Shown: positions 33,610-43,624, counted from the stretch's first letter. The stretch is DNA of 64,000 nt from Candidatus Binatia bacterium (GCA_035541935.1 DATKMJ010000021.1:1-64000), one strand, 5' to 3'. Numbers and translations are program-made. Notes: generated from the sequence alone by a model not told the origin.

Positions 33610-33801
33610 GTGCGCTCCGGCGAGTGGCGTAGGCCCCGAGCGTTGCGTTCTACTGAAGAGCCGTCCGGAGGCCCGCGGCGCCGTAGTTGGGCGTTCGCGA
33701 TCGTCATTATCCTCTTCGTCATCATGTGCGGCATGATCGCGTGGTCGCAATGGTACGCGATCAACGTCAACGTTCCGAAGTACAACGCGCATCAACTTTG
33801 A
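33610..33801 (+). CDS. Small single-pass membrane protein
   Basis: Up to 63 residues (GTG at 33610; TTG at 33643 would give 52). A basic N-terminus (PRRRSW) precedes a hydrophobic helix AFAIVIILFVIMCGMIAWS and a polar tail (YAINVNVPKYNAHQL). Positive-inside charge, a clean stop and aromatic interface residues argue for a real bitopic protein. No clear ribosome-binding site decides the start. No family recognised. It occupies the otherwise gene-free 340 bp between the transglycosylase and the first BNR protein. Confidence 0.45.
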   Translation: MRSGEWRRPRALRSTEEPSGGPRRRSWAFAIVIILFVIMCGMIAWSQWYAINVNVPKYNAHQL

Positions 33802-33874
33802 CACATCTTTGAATCCGCGCGCGCAGGACCCGCGCGCCACGGCGCGACAGCGCTGCTTCGGGAGGAACTAGAAC

Positions 33875-36800
33875 GTGATCGTACACGCACTGCTGCTCGC
33901 CGCGGTCCTGCCGGCCGCGTCGCCGTCTCCATCCGCGTCGCCGTCGCCGACGCCGGGACCGCCGTTCGCCAATCTCAGTTGGCGCTCGATCGGGCCGGCC
34001 TCGGCGGGCGGACGCGTTACGTCGGTCGCAGGCTCCGCGACCGACCCGAAGCTCTACTTCCTCGGCGCCGCGGGCGGCGGCGTCTGGCGATCGACGAACG
34101 GCGCGCAGACGTGGGATCCCGTCTTCGAAAAAGAGGGCGCGGCCGCGATCGGTGACGTCGCGATCGATCCGACCGATAACAAGATCGTCTGGGTCGGCAC
34201 CGGCGAGAGCAATCCGCGCAACGACGTCAGCTACGGCGACGGCGTCTACAAGAGCACCGACGGCGGCGACACGTGGACGAACGTCGGCCTGAAGGCGACG
34301 AAATATATCTCGCGCGTGCTCGTCGATCCGCGCAACCACAACCACGTCGTCGTCGGCGCGCTCGGCGACGTCTTCGCCGACTCGCCCGATCGTGGTGTCT
34401 ACGTGACCGACGACGGCGGCAGGACGTGGAAACAGACGCTCTCGGTCGGACCCGAGAGCGGCGCCAGCGATCTCGCGATGAATCCGCAGAATCCGAGCGT
34501 CATCTACGCCGGCATCTGGAAGTTCCAACGCCGGCCCTGGACCTTCTCCAGCGGCGGCGACGAGGACGGCGTCTACAAATCCACCGACGGCGGCGCGACG
34601 TGGAGCAAACTGCAGGGGCACGGCCTCCCCGCCGGCCCGACCGGACGAATCGGCCTCGCGGTGGCGCCGAGCGACGGCAACCGCGTCTACGCCGTGATCG
34701 AATCGAAGGACGGCGTGCTCTGGCGCTCCGACGACGCCGGCGCGAACTGGCAGATGGTCAGCGACGATACGAGAGTAGACGCGCGCTTCTTTTACTTCTC
34801 GCGTCTCGCCGTCGATCCGAAGAATTCCAACCGCGTCTACGCCCTCTCGTTCGAGACGATGCTCAGCGAGGACGGCGGGAAGAAGTTCTCGCCGACGGCG
34901 GAGGGCGTGCACGGCGACTTCCACGGGATCTGGATCGCGCCGAACGATCCGGCGCGCGTCATGCTCGGCGAGGACGGGGGCTATGCGCTGACGCTCGACG
35001 GCGGCGACAACTGGTTCTTCTCGCGGAACCTCGCGATCGGCCAAGTCTATCGCGTCGGACTCGGAACGGACAATCCGTATACCATCTGCGCGGGCCTGCA
35101 GGACAACAACGGCTGGTGCGGTCCCTCGAACTCGCTCGACCCCTCGGGCATTCAGAACAAGAACTGGATCGTCACGGTCGGCGGCGACGGCACGTGGGGC
35201 ATCCCCGAGCCCGACGACCCGAACTGGATCTGGTCGGACTCGCAAGACGGGTCGCTCTTCATCTACAACCGCGTCACGCAAGACGGCTGGTCGGCGCAGC
35301 CCTACGTGCAGACCGGCAGAGAGTCGTGGACCCCCGCGACGAGCAAGTACCGCTTCAACTGGGAGTCGCCGATCGCGTTCGCGCCCTGGCGCGCCCCGGG
35401 AAATAAGGTCATCGGCTGGTACGGCGGCAGCGTCGTATTTCAGACGACCGATCGCGGCCGCTCGTGGACGCCGATCAGCCCCGATCTCACGCGCAACATC
35501 AAGGCGCATCAGGTTGCCGCGGGCGGCCCGATCGCAAACGACGTCTCGGGCGCCGAGTATAACGACACGATTCTCGACATCGAAGCCTCGCAGGTCGCGC
35601 GCGGCGAGATCTGGGTCGGCACCGACGACGGGCTCGTCCAACTGACGCGCGATGGCGGGAAGCACTGGACGAACGTCACGCCGCCCGGCGCGCCGCAGCT
35701 CGCGCGTTTCGCCACCGTCGCGCCCTCGACGCTCGCCGACGGCACGGCCTACACGATCGCCGACGGCCACTACACGGGTGACGCGGCGCCGTACGCGTTC
35801 GTCACGCACGACTTCGGCAAGACCTGGACGAAGATCGTAACCGGCCTGCCTTCCGATCAGTGGGCGCGGGCGATCCGCCCCGACATTCGCGACCGCAACC
35901 TCGTCTATCTCGGCACCGAAGAGGGCATCTGGATCTCCTTCGACGGCGGCGCGCACTGGCAGTCGTTCCAGAACGGCCTGCCGACCGTCTCCGTGCACGA
36001 CATCCGGATGCAGCCGCAGTACGACGATCTCGTGATCGCGACGCATGGCCGCGCCGTCTACGTCATGGACGACGTGCGCCCGCTGCAGGAACTGCAGCAG
36101 GCGGTCGCGCGGACGACGTGGCTCTTCGCACCGCGCGCGGGCTACGAGTGGTCGCTCCACGAGAACGACGAGGGCACGTACACGTTCTTCGCGGCCGACA
36201 ATCCGCCGTACGGCGTCACGATCACGTTCTATCAAAAAGATCCGCAGAAGGGCGCACCGGCGATCGACATCCTCGACGCGCGCGGACGCGTGATTCGCAG
36301 CATCTCCGGAACGCACAAAGTCGGCGGGAAAGACAAGCCGTACATCACCAACAAGGTGGGGCTCAACCGTTACACGTGGGACTTCACCGTCAACGGCCCG
36401 GTGAAGTGGAACGGCGGAAACGACTTCAGCAAAGGGCCGGACTCCGGTCCGGGCGTCGTCCCCGGCGAGTACGCGGCGCGCATGACGCTCTCGGGGCACA
36501 CGTACGTCCAGCGCTTCAAAGTCGAGCCCGATCCGCGCTCGGCCTTCACGCAAGCCGAGTACCAGCGCAGCTTCGACGCGGCGATGCGGCAGATGGCGCA
36601 TCTCTCGACCGTCGACGGGATGCTCAATAACCTCGACGATCTCAAGAAGGCAATCGACACGGCGCTCGACGCTTCGAAGAAGGCGAACAACACGGCGCTC
36701 ACGGCGACGCTCGACGACGCCTCGAAGGCTCGGCAGACGCTCTTCGACTCGCTCGCCGTGAACATTCGCGGCGAAGGGACCGAGGACGAAGGGAAACTGC

Positions 36801-37009
36801 ACGAAGACGTCTTCGGCGCCTACCAAACTGCGCAGGGTCTCATCACGCCGTCGGTCGAGAGCTTCCTGACGCGCGTGGATTCCGAATACCGCGACGGCGT
36901 CGGCCGCTATAACGCCTTCGTCACCGGCGTCCTCCCCGGGGTCAACGCGGCCTTGAAGAAGGCGGGTATGAAATCGCTGCCCGCCGTCAAACTCGTCGCA
37001 ACAGAGTGA
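33875..37009 (+). CDS. Large secreted BNR/sortilin (VPS10)-like beta-propeller protein, copy 1
   Basis: A 1044-residue exported protein. GTG at 33875 has GGAGGAA 8 nt upstream, then a signal peptide and a Ser/Pro linker (SPSPSASPSPTPG). Asp-box repeats such as STNGAQTWDP, STDGGDTWTN, DDGGRTWKQ, SDDAGANWQM and TDRGRSWTP define one or two propellers of the sortilin/xyloglucanase-like (VPS10) type up to about residue 740. The C-terminal 300 residues contain an Ig-like strand region and a helical tail. The combination occurs in acidobacterial and related secreted proteins of unknown function; glycan or peptide binding is inferred. Tandem paralogue directly downstream. Confidence 0.85.
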   Translation: MIVHALLLAAVLPAASPSPSASPSPTPGPPFANLSWRSIGPASAGGRVTSVAGSATDPKLYFLGAAGGGVWRSTNGAQTWDPVFEKEGAAAIGDVAIDPTDNKIVWVGTGESNPRNDVSYGDGVYKSTDGGDTWTNVGLKATKYISRVLVDPRNHNHVVVGALGDVFADSPDRGVYVTDDGGRTWKQTLSVGPESGASDLAMNPQNPSVIYAGIWKFQRRPWTFSSGGDEDGVYKSTDGGATWSKLQGHGLPAGPTGRIGLAVAPSDGNRVYAVIESKDGVLWRSDDAGANWQMVSDDTRVDARFFYFSRLAVDPKNSNRVYALSFETMLSEDGGKKFSPTAEGVHGDFHGIWIAPNDPARVMLGEDGGYALTLDGGDNWFFSRNLAIGQVYRVGLGTDNPYTICAGLQDNNGWCGPSNSLDPSGIQNKNWIVTVGGDGTWGIPEPDDPNWIWSDSQDGSLFIYNRVTQDGWSAQPYVQTGRESWTPATSKYRFNWESPIAFAPWRAPGNKVIGWYGGSVVFQTTDRGRSWTPISPDLTRNIKAHQVAAGGPIANDVSGAEYNDTILDIEASQVARGEIWVGTDDGLVQLTRDGGKHWTNVTPPGAPQLARFATVAPSTLADGTAYTIADGHYTGDAAPYAFVTHDFGKTWTKIVTGLPSDQWARAIRPDIRDRNLVYLGTEEGIWISFDGGAHWQSFQNGLPTVSVHDIRMQPQYDDLVIATHGRAVYVMDDVRPLQELQQAVARTTWLFAPRAGYEWSLHENDEGTYTFFAADNPPYGVTITFYQKDPQKGAPAIDILDARGRVIRSISGTHKVGGKDKPYITNKVGLNRYTWDFTVNGPVKWNGGNDFSKGPDSGPGVVPGEYAARMTLSGHTYVQRFKVEPDPRSAFTQAEYQRSFDAAMRQMAHLSTVDGMLNNLDDLKKAIDTALDASKKANNTALTATLDDASKARQTLFDSLAVNIRGEGTEDEGKLHEDVFGAYQTAQGLITPSVESFLTRVDSEYRDGVGRYNAFVTGVLPGVNAALKKAGMKSLPAVKLVATE

Positions 37010-40000
37010 TGCTCGCGTCGGTTCTCGTGGCGGCGGCTGCGTACGCCAACCTCTCGTGGCGCTCGATCGGGCCCGCGGTAGCGGGCGGGCGGGTCGCGGC
37101 CGTCGCGGGCACGCCGCAGAACGACCAGCTCTACTATCTCGGGACGGCGGGCGGCGGCGTCTGGCGCTCGATCAACGGCGGCGCGACGTGGGAGCCGGTC
37201 TTCGGCAAGGAGCCGGTCGCGGCGGTCGGCGCGGTCGCGATCGATCCGACCAACGAGCGGATCGTCTGGGCCGGCACCGGCGAAGCGAACCCGCGCAACG
37301 ACGTCAGCTACGGCAACGGCCTCTATAAATCTACCGACGGCGGCAAGACCTGGAACCGCGTTGGGCTCGCGGGCGTCTGGTCTATCTCGCGCATCGCGAT
37401 CGATCCGCGCGATCCGCGCCACGTCGTCGTCGGCGCGTTCGGCGATCCGTTCAAAGACTCGAGCGACCGCGGCGTCTACGTCACCTTCGACGGCGGCTCC
37501 ACGTGGAAGAAGTCGCTCTATCTCACGCCGGCGAGCGGCGCGAGCGACGTCGCGATCGATCCCGTCAATCCCGACGTCGTCTACGCGGGGATGTGGCACT
37601 TTCGCCGCGTGCCGTGGACGTTTACGAGCGGCGGCCCGGACGGCGGCCTCTTCAAGTCGAGCGATGGCGGGCGCACGTGGACGCGCTTGACGGGCAACGG
37701 CCTTCCGAGCGGATACTCCGGGAGAATCGGCCTCGCGGTCGCCCCGAGCCGTCACGATCGCGTCTTCGCGATCATCGAGGCAAAGGGCGGCATTCTCTGG
37801 CGCTCGGACGACGCCGGCGCGCATTGGACGATGGTGAGCAGCGACACGCTCGTGGATCAGCGGCCGTTCTACTTCACGCACGTCGCGGTCGATCCGCGCA
37901 ATGCCGACCACGTTTACGCAGTCTCGGAGATGCTCGCGGAGAGCAACGACGGCGGACGCAAGTTCACCGAGATCGCGAAGGGCGTGCACGTCGACTACCA
38001 TGCGATCTGGATCGACCCGCAAAACCCCAAGCGGATCATCACCGGCGAAGACGGCGGCTACGCGCTGACCGGCGATCTCAAGCACTGGTCGTTCTCGCGC
38101 AATCTCGCGATCGGCCAGATCTACCACGTCGGGCTCTCGAACGAGAATCCGTATCTCGTCTGCGCGGCGTTTCAGGATAACGGCGGTTTCTGCGGACCCG
38201 AGAACTCCCTCGACAGCGAGGGCATTCTCGACCGCCACTGGATCGACGTCGTCGGCGGCGACGGCATGTGGACGCTTCCCGATCCGAGCGATCCGCGCTA
38301 CGTCTGGGCCGATCTCGAAGACGGCGCGCTGACGGTCTTCGATCGCTCGAACGAAGAGACTCGCTTCATTCGCCCCTACGATCCGTTCCCGGGAAGCTTT
38401 TTGGGGCCGTTCGACCTGCGCACCGTGCCGTATCGCTTCAACTGGGACTCGCCGGTCGCGTTCGCGCCGTGGGACGGACACGTCGGCTGGTTCGGCGGTA
38501 ACGTCGTCTTCCAGTCCACCGATCGCGGCCAGACGTGGAGCCCGATCAGCCCCGATCTGACGCGCAACATCAAGGAGCATCAGGCTCCGACCGGAGGACC
38601 GCTCGCGAAGGACGTCTCCGGCGCAGAGTACTCCGACACGATCCTCGACATCGAGGGCTCGCCGATAAACCGCGGCGAGATCTGGGTCGGCACCGACGAC
38701 GGCTACGTGCAACTCACGCGCGATGCGTCCGGTTCGAGCGAGGCGCACTGGAAGAACGTCACGCCGCCGGGCACACCGGAGTACGCGCGGATCGAAACGG
38801 TCGCGCCGTCGCCGCTCGTCGCCGGAACGGCATACGCGATCGCCGACGATCACCGGATGGGCGATTACGCGCCGTACGCGTACGTGACCCACGACTACGG
38901 TGCGACGTGGACGAAGATCGTCAGCGGCCTGCCGGCCGATCAGTACGTGCGCACGATCCGCCCCGACGTCCGCAATCCGAACCTGCTCTTTGCGGGCACC
39001 GAGGCGGGAATGTGGATCTCGTTCGACGCCGGCGCGCACTGGCAGGACTTCCGCATCAACCTGCCCGTCGTCTCGGTGCGCGACATCCGCATCCAGCCGC
39101 AGTTCGACGATCTCGTCATCGCGACGCACGGACGCGACGTCTGGATTCTCGACGACATCGGCTCGATCCAGCAGCTCGGCAACGCGCAGGCGGCCGGCGC
39201 GATGCTCTTCGCTCCGCGCCCGGCGTACGAGTACCACTACCATTCGAACGACCTCGGCAACTACACGCGCTTCTCCGGCGAGAATCCGCCGAGCGGCGCG
39301 ATCGTGGATTTCTATCAGACCGCCGCGCAGAGCGCTCCGCCGGCGCTCGAGGTGCTCGACGCCGACGGCCGCGTAATTCGAACCGTCAAAGGCACCCACA
39401 AAGTCAAAGGCAAGGACGAGCCGTACGTCGCGAACAAGGCCGGCATCAACCGCTACGTCTGGGACTTCACCGAGGATGCGCCGGTGAAGTGGAACGGCGC
39501 CGCGCGCGACGAGTACAAAGGACCGAAGACCGGTCCGACGGTCGTGCCCGGAACCTACGCGCTTCGCCTCACGCTCGGCGCGCGCACGCTGCAGACGACG
39601 GTGAAGGTCTTTCCGGATCCGCGCGACGGCTGGACGCAGGCGCAGTACGAAGCCGGCTACGCCTACGCGCGCAAGTACGCGCTCGCCTACAGCGCGATCG
39701 ACGAGGCGCTCAACAACCTCGACGCGATCGAGAAATCGTTGACGAGCGCCGCCTCCGCCGCGAAGAGCAACGCGGGGCTCTCGGCGCAGATCGCCGCCGC
39801 GCTGCAGAAGTGGAACGGCGTCTTCGACGCCTTCACGGCAGACTACAAGAACGACGAAGACTCGATCCAGCGCTCCGGCTCGCTGCGCGAAGGGATCCCG
39901 CGCACCGGCTTCGGCAGCGTGCAGCTTCCGCCGACCGCGGCGCAGCTCGACTACGCGAAGCGATTCGATGCGGCCTACGCCGCCGCGTTCTCGGGATACA

Positions 40001-40092
40001 ACGCGTACGTCGGATCGCTCGCGCCGCTCTCGGCAGCGCTAAAGAGCGCGGGTCTGAAGCCGATCGAGGGAGCGGCTCCGGTAACGCCCTGA
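37009..40092 (+). CDS. Large secreted BNR/sortilin-like beta-propeller protein, copy 2
   Basis: A roughly 1027-residue paralogue of the preceding gene. The match is nearly continuous: NLSWRSIGPAVAGGRV, AGGGVWRSINGGATWEP, EANPRNDVSYGNGLYKSTDGG, TFTSGGPDGGLFKS and VSGAEYSDTILDIEGS all have counterparts in copy 1. ATG at 37009 overlaps the previous stop by one base (TGATG); GTG at 37006 is an alternative start. The signal peptide is short (MLASVLVAAAAYA) and lacks the Ser/Pro linker of copy 1. It is likely coexpressed with copy 1. Confidence 0.85.
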   Translation: MLASVLVAAAAYANLSWRSIGPAVAGGRVAAVAGTPQNDQLYYLGTAGGGVWRSINGGATWEPVFGKEPVAAVGAVAIDPTNERIVWAGTGEANPRNDVSYGNGLYKSTDGGKTWNRVGLAGVWSISRIAIDPRDPRHVVVGAFGDPFKDSSDRGVYVTFDGGSTWKKSLYLTPASGASDVAIDPVNPDVVYAGMWHFRRVPWTFTSGGPDGGLFKSSDGGRTWTRLTGNGLPSGYSGRIGLAVAPSRHDRVFAIIEAKGGILWRSDDAGAHWTMVSSDTLVDQRPFYFTHVAVDPRNADHVYAVSEMLAESNDGGRKFTEIAKGVHVDYHAIWIDPQNPKRIITGEDGGYALTGDLKHWSFSRNLAIGQIYHVGLSNENPYLVCAAFQDNGGFCGPENSLDSEGILDRHWIDVVGGDGMWTLPDPSDPRYVWADLEDGALTVFDRSNEETRFIRPYDPFPGSFLGPFDLRTVPYRFNWDSPVAFAPWDGHVGWFGGNVVFQSTDRGQTWSPISPDLTRNIKEHQAPTGGPLAKDVSGAEYSDTILDIEGSPINRGEIWVGTDDGYVQLTRDASGSSEAHWKNVTPPGTPEYARIETVAPSPLVAGTAYAIADDHRMGDYAPYAYVTHDYGATWTKIVSGLPADQYVRTIRPDVRNPNLLFAGTEAGMWISFDAGAHWQDFRINLPVVSVRDIRIQPQFDDLVIATHGRDVWILDDIGSIQQLGNAQAAGAMLFAPRPAYEYHYHSNDLGNYTRFSGENPPSGAIVDFYQTAAQSAPPALEVLDADGRVIRTVKGTHKVKGKDEPYVANKAGINRYVWDFTEDAPVKWNGAARDEYKGPKTGPTVVPGTYALRLTLGARTLQTTVKVFPDPRDGWTQAQYEAGYAYARKYALAYSAIDEALNNLDAIEKSLTSAASAAKSNAGLSAQIAAALQKWNGVFDAFTADYKNDEDSIQRSGSLREGIPRTGFGSVQLPPTAAQLDYAKRFDAAYAAAFSGYNAYVGSLAPLSAALKSAGLKPIEGAAPVTP

Positions 40093-40093
40093 C

Positions 40094-41440
40094 CTACTCG
40101 TAGTCGGGCGCCGCGTACTCGTCGGGGTGGCCGATGAAGAACTTCGGCGGCAGCGGTGCGTTGATGTGGATGAAGCGCCGCGGCGGCTTCGAGAAATCGA
40201 AGGAGTCGCCGCCCGGCGAGTTCGCGCGGCTATCGGCCGCCGCGAGCGGATCGAGCCCCCAGAGGTTCTCGGCGAATTTCAGCACGCTCGCCGTCTCCAA
40301 CGGTACGTGCGTGACGTAGTCGTGCTTGGCGTAGGGCGAGATGACGAGCAGCGGCACGCGGAAGCCGACGCCGTCGCGTCCTCGATACGGCGGCGGCACG
40401 TGGTCGTAGAGGCCGCCCCAATCGTCCCACTGCACGAAGATCGCCGTCGTGTCCCAAAACTTGCTCGCGCCGATCGTGTCCACGAGCGCTGCGACCCACG
40501 ACGGGCCGTCGCCGCCGCCGCAGTTGACGTGATCGGAGTAACTGCAGACCGGCGTAATCCAGGTGAAGTCCGCGAGCTTGCCGGCGCGCACGTCGAGGAT
40601 GAATCTCCAATCCGGCGAGATCACGTTCTTCCAATCCGCGTGTCCGTAGATGTGTTTGATCGCCTGGTAACTCGACCAGACGGCGCCGTAGTCGCTCGAC
40701 TTGCTGCCGTAGGAGCTGGCGTAAAAGCGCCACGATAGTCCGGCGGTATCGAGCTCGTCGCCGAGCGTCTCGTAGTCGTAACATGGAGCGACGGCAGGCC
40801 CTTGCGGATTGCGCGACGCGGTGATTGTCGACACGACGTCGTACTTGCCGCCGCCGCAGCCCCATCGCCCGCTAGGAAGATTCACGCTCCACGCCGCCTG
40901 CGCCGCGATGATGTACTGGTGCGCGACGAAACTCTCGTCGAGCTGCGACTGGAACATGCGGTCGGCGAGCACCCATTCGTGCGCCATGTCGAAGTACGGC
41001 TTCGACTCGATGCGCGGAACGTAGACGTACTCGGGGAAATCCGACGGGCCGCCCCACGACTCTTCCTTGTTGAAGCCGTCCATCTTGCACTTCGTCCCGG
41101 GAATGCTCCCCTGCCCGTCGCACGCGGCGAACATCGCCTCCGCCGAGTGATCGATCTCGTATTGATCGGCGAGGCTGACCGGTTTGAGTTGGACGGTCCG
41201 TCCGAACGAGTTCTTCCCCGAAGAGACGGTGTCGGCGCCGGGATAGCCTTGGAAGAGGTTATCGAAGCTGCGGTTCTCTTGCACGATATAGACGATGTGC
41301 TTGATCTTGCCGGCGCCGGTGCCGGCGACGCGCTCGAGCACGCCGCCGCCGCCCGCGTACGGTAGCGGCGCGCCGGACGAACACGCGGCGAGCGCGAGGA
41401 CCGCGCTAAGCGGCGCCGCGACGAGGTTTACGCGAAGCAT
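40094..41440 (-). CDS. Phospholipase C/acid phosphatase-type phosphoesterase lipoprotein
   Basis: A 448-residue protein of the phosphoesterase family (AcpA/PLC, PF04185-type). It has a lipobox (LALAAC, Cys20), and the metal/nucleophile motif QENRSFDNLFQGYPG (Glu55-Asn56) opens the catalytic domain. WDDWGGLYDHVPPP and RVPLLVISPYAK are the other hallmark segments. Members cleave phosphodiesters or phosphomonoesters outside the cell, e.g. for phosphate scavenging. The 5' end overlaps the upstream serine hydrolase gene by 13 nt. Confidence 0.88.
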   Translation of the reverse strand: MLRVNLVAAPLSAVLALAACSSGAPLPYAGGGGVLERVAGTGAGKIKHIVYIVQENRSFDNLFQGYPGADTVSSGKNSFGRTVQLKPVSLADQYEIDHSAEAMFAACDGQGSIPGTKCKMDGFNKEESWGGPSDFPEYVYVPRIESKPYFDMAHEWVLADRMFQSQLDESFVAHQYIIAAQAAWSVNLPSGRWGCGGGKYDVVSTITASRNPQGPAVAPCYDYETLGDELDTAGLSWRFYASSYGSKSSDYGAVWSSYQAIKHIYGHADWKNVISPDWRFILDVRAGKLADFTWITPVCSYSDHVNCGGGDGPSWVAALVDTIGASKFWDTTAIFVQWDDWGGLYDHVPPPYRGRDGVGFRVPLLVISPYAKHDYVTHVPLETASVLKFAENLWGLDPLAAADSRANSPGGDSFDFSKPPRRFIHINAPLPPKFFIGHPDEYAAPDYE

Positions 41441-42255
41441 CGTTTGAGGAACGCTTCGTGCTTGTACGACGAGCTCTTCCCGAAGTGAACGATCGTCAGG
41501 TCGAGCGAGGGGACGAGATAGAGCGCTTGCCCGGCAGATCCGCTCGCATAGAAGAGATCGGCCGGCGCGCCGCGCGCGCCGAGCCACCAGCCGAGCCCGT
41601 ACCGTTGGTTGGCTGGGCTCCCTTCGAAGCACGGCGCGAGCGAGGCGCGTTCGGCGAGCACGTAACGGCCGTACGCCAGCCAGGCCTGTGCGTCGAGCGA
41701 AGCGCCGGTCGGCAGCGGCTGCGTGCCGTCGCTCAGTTTGCGCCAGTTCGCGACGCGCACGCCGGCGGGAGCGAGAACGCGCTCGCGCAGATACTCGTGC
41801 GGCGTTCGCTCGCTGCGGGCGAGTTTGCGCGCGAGCACGGCGCCGAATACCTGCAGCGGGATCCCGCCGTACGTGAATTTCGTCCCCGGCTCGTCGCGCA
41901 GCGTCACGTTCAGCGCTTTCTCGTAGATCGGCACGCTCGCGCCGAGGCCGCCGAATCCGATGCCCGCCGTCAGAGAGAGAAGCATGCGCAGCGTCACGCG
42001 CCGTTTCCACGGATCGTCGCCCCAGCGCTCGATCGTATCGGCGACGCGTTCGTCGAGCGAGAGCAATCCGTCGTCGCGGGCTCGAAGCGCGGCCACGCCC
42101 CAGAAGCTCTTCGTCCCGCTGTAGAGCGCGTGCGGCGTCGAACGATCGAAGCCGTCGCCGTACTCCTCCGCGACGATCTCGCCCGCGCGCTCGGCCACGA
42201 GCGCGTGCAGACCGTGGGCGCGCGCGTAGGCGAGCGCGTCGGGCCGAAGCTCCAT
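41428..42255 (-). CDS. Beta-lactamase-family serine hydrolase
   Basis: A 275-residue serine hydrolase of the class C/PBP-like fold. The nucleophile motif SGTK (Ser46, Lys49) is intact in LYSGTKSFWG. LLSLTAGIG and a third-motif equivalent (YASGSAGQAL) follow. The second motif is weak (FTYGGIP in place of YxN). No signal peptide, so it is probably cytoplasmic, unlike the secreted homologue at 49344. ATG at 42255 is used; ATG at 42297 would lengthen it by 14 residues into the divergent promoter. Substrate unknown (esterase or amidase). Confidence 0.82.
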   Translation of the reverse strand: MELRPDALAYARAHGLHALVAERAGEIVAEEYGDGFDRSTPHALYSGTKSFWGVAALRARDDGLLSLDERVADTIERWGDDPWKRRVTLRMLLSLTAGIGFGGLGASVPIYEKALNVTLRDEPGTKFTYGGIPLQVFGAVLARKLARSERTPHEYLRERVLAPAGVRVANWRKLSDGTQPLPTGASLDAQAWLAYGRYVLAERASLAPCFEGSPANQRYGLGWWLGARGAPADLFYASGSAGQALYLVPSLDLTIVHFGKSSSYKHEAFLKRCFA

Positions 42256-42295
42256 AATGGAGGAGCGTTCCGGCGAGGCTCGCAAAACCGCCTGC

Positions 42296-43621
42296 ATGAG
42301 GGCGTACGTTCTTTTGGTCGCTTCGATTGCGGCGCTGGGCGGATTGCTCTTCGGTTACGACACCGGCGTTATCTCGGGCGCGATCCTCTTTATAACGAAG
42401 GACTTCGACTTACCGACGCGGCTGCAGGCGTTTACGATCAGCGTCGTCTTGATCGGCTGCATGGCCGGCGCGGCGGTCGCCGGCGGCGTCGCGGATCGAA
42501 TCGGCAGGCGCGCGACGCTGCTCGCGGCGGGCGTGATCTTTCTCGCCGGCTCGATCCTCTCGGCGCTCGCGCCGGACGAGACGCTGCTGCTCGCGGGACG
42601 CTTCGTCGTCGGCATCGGGATCGGGTTCAGCTCGGTCGTCGCGCCGCTCTATATCTCCGAGGTCGCGCCGGCTTCGTCGCGTGGTGCGCTCGTCTCGCTC
42701 TACCAGTTTGCGATCACCGTCGGCATCTTGGCCGCGTACGTCATCGACTACGCGCTCGCCGGCGCGGGAGAGTGGCGCTGGATGCTCGGCCTCGCGGTCG
42801 TTCCGTCGCTCGTCCTCGTCGGCGGCATGGTCGGCATGCCGGAGAGTCCGCGCTATCTCTTCAAGATCGGCCTCGCCGCGCAAGCGCGATCCGTGTTGGG
42901 ACGGATCTACGTCGATCCCGCCGAGGAAGCGCGCGAGGAACGGTCGATCGTGGAGAGCCTGCAGGCGCGCGGCGCCGGCATCGAGGCGTTCGCGCAGCCC
43001 GCCCTGCGGTGGGCGCTGATCGTCGGCATCACGCTCGCCGTGCTGCAGCAGATCACCGGCATCAACACCGTCATCTACTACGGGCCGCAGATCTTCGAGA
43101 TGGCCGGCGTCGCGTCCGCATCGGCCTCGATATTGGCGCAGTCGCTCGTCGGCGCGGTCAACTGCTTCATGACGCTGATCGCGATATTCTTCGTGGATCG
43201 AATCGGCCGCAAGCCGCTGCTCTACATCGGTCTCACCGGCATGTTCTGCGCGCTCTCCGCGCTCGCGCTCGCCTTTGCGCGGCCGCACCTCTCCGGGACG
43301 CTCGGCACGATCGCGCTCTGGAGCATGATGGTCTACGTCGGATGCTTCGCGTTCAGCCTCGGTCCGATCGTCTGGCTGCTCCTTTCGGAGATCTTTCCGC
43401 TGCCGGTGCGCGGGTTGGGGATGTCGCTCTCGACGCTCGCCAACTGGGTCGGCAACTTCGCCGTCTCGCAGCTCTTTCTCACGATGATCGCGCATCTCGG
43501 AGCGACCGGCACGTTCTCCCTCTACGCCGCCCTCTGCGTCGTTACGCTGTTCTTCGTGCGCTCCGCGGTTCCCGAGACGAAGCAGGAGCTGCTCGAATCG
43601 ATTCGCGTCGGCAACGCCTGA
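42296..43621 (+). CDS. MFS sugar porter (XylE/GalP-like)
   Basis: A 441-residue major facilitator protein of the sugar-porter family with 12 helices. Signatures are GGLLFGYDTGVISGA in helix 1, ADRIGRRATLL, PESPRYLF, QQITGINTVIYYGPQIF in helix 7, DRIGRKPLL and the C-terminal PETK. These define proton-coupled or facilitative monosaccharide uptake. ATG at 42296 is preferred because it begins just before helix 1. Divergent from the serine hydrolase and followed 3 nt later by the glycosyltransferase gene. Confidence 0.93.
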   Translation: MRAYVLLVASIAALGGLLFGYDTGVISGAILFITKDFDLPTRLQAFTISVVLIGCMAGAAVAGGVADRIGRRATLLAAGVIFLAGSILSALAPDETLLLAGRFVVGIGIGFSSVVAPLYISEVAPASSRGALVSLYQFAITVGILAAYVIDYALAGAGEWRWMLGLAVVPSLVLVGGMVGMPESPRYLFKIGLAAQARSVLGRIYVDPAEEAREERSIVESLQARGAGIEAFAQPALRWALIVGITLAVLQQITGINTVIYYGPQIFEMAGVASASASILAQSLVGAVNCFMTLIAIFFVDRIGRKPLLYIGLTGMFCALSALALAFARPHLSGTLGTIALWSMMVYVGCFAFSLGPIVWLLLSEIFPLPVRGLGMSLSTLANWVGNFAVSQLFLTMIAHLGATGTFSLYAALCVVTLFFVRSAVPETKQELLESIRVGNA

Positions 43622-43624
43622 CCG

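Noticed and set aside
33767-36826. A very long open frame (over 1000 codons) on the minus strand opposite the first propeller gene
   Set aside because: It is an antisense frame of a high-GC gene: Arg/Asp/Val-rich, without domains or signal, whereas the plus strand has clear Asp-box repeats and an SD.
36907-39399. Another long minus-strand open frame (830 codons) opposite the second propeller gene
   Set aside because: Same reasoning; its composition mirrors the sense gene and no motif is visible.
41428-42255. True beta-lactamase
   Set aside because: It has the nucleophile motif but no signal peptide and lacks an obvious YxN and KTG; a general serine hydrolase is more likely.
42255-42297. Longer N-terminus for the minus-strand serine hydrolase (ATG at 42297)
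   Set aside because: The added residues have no family similarity and would overlap the start of the sugar transporter gene; ATG 42255 fits the domain start.
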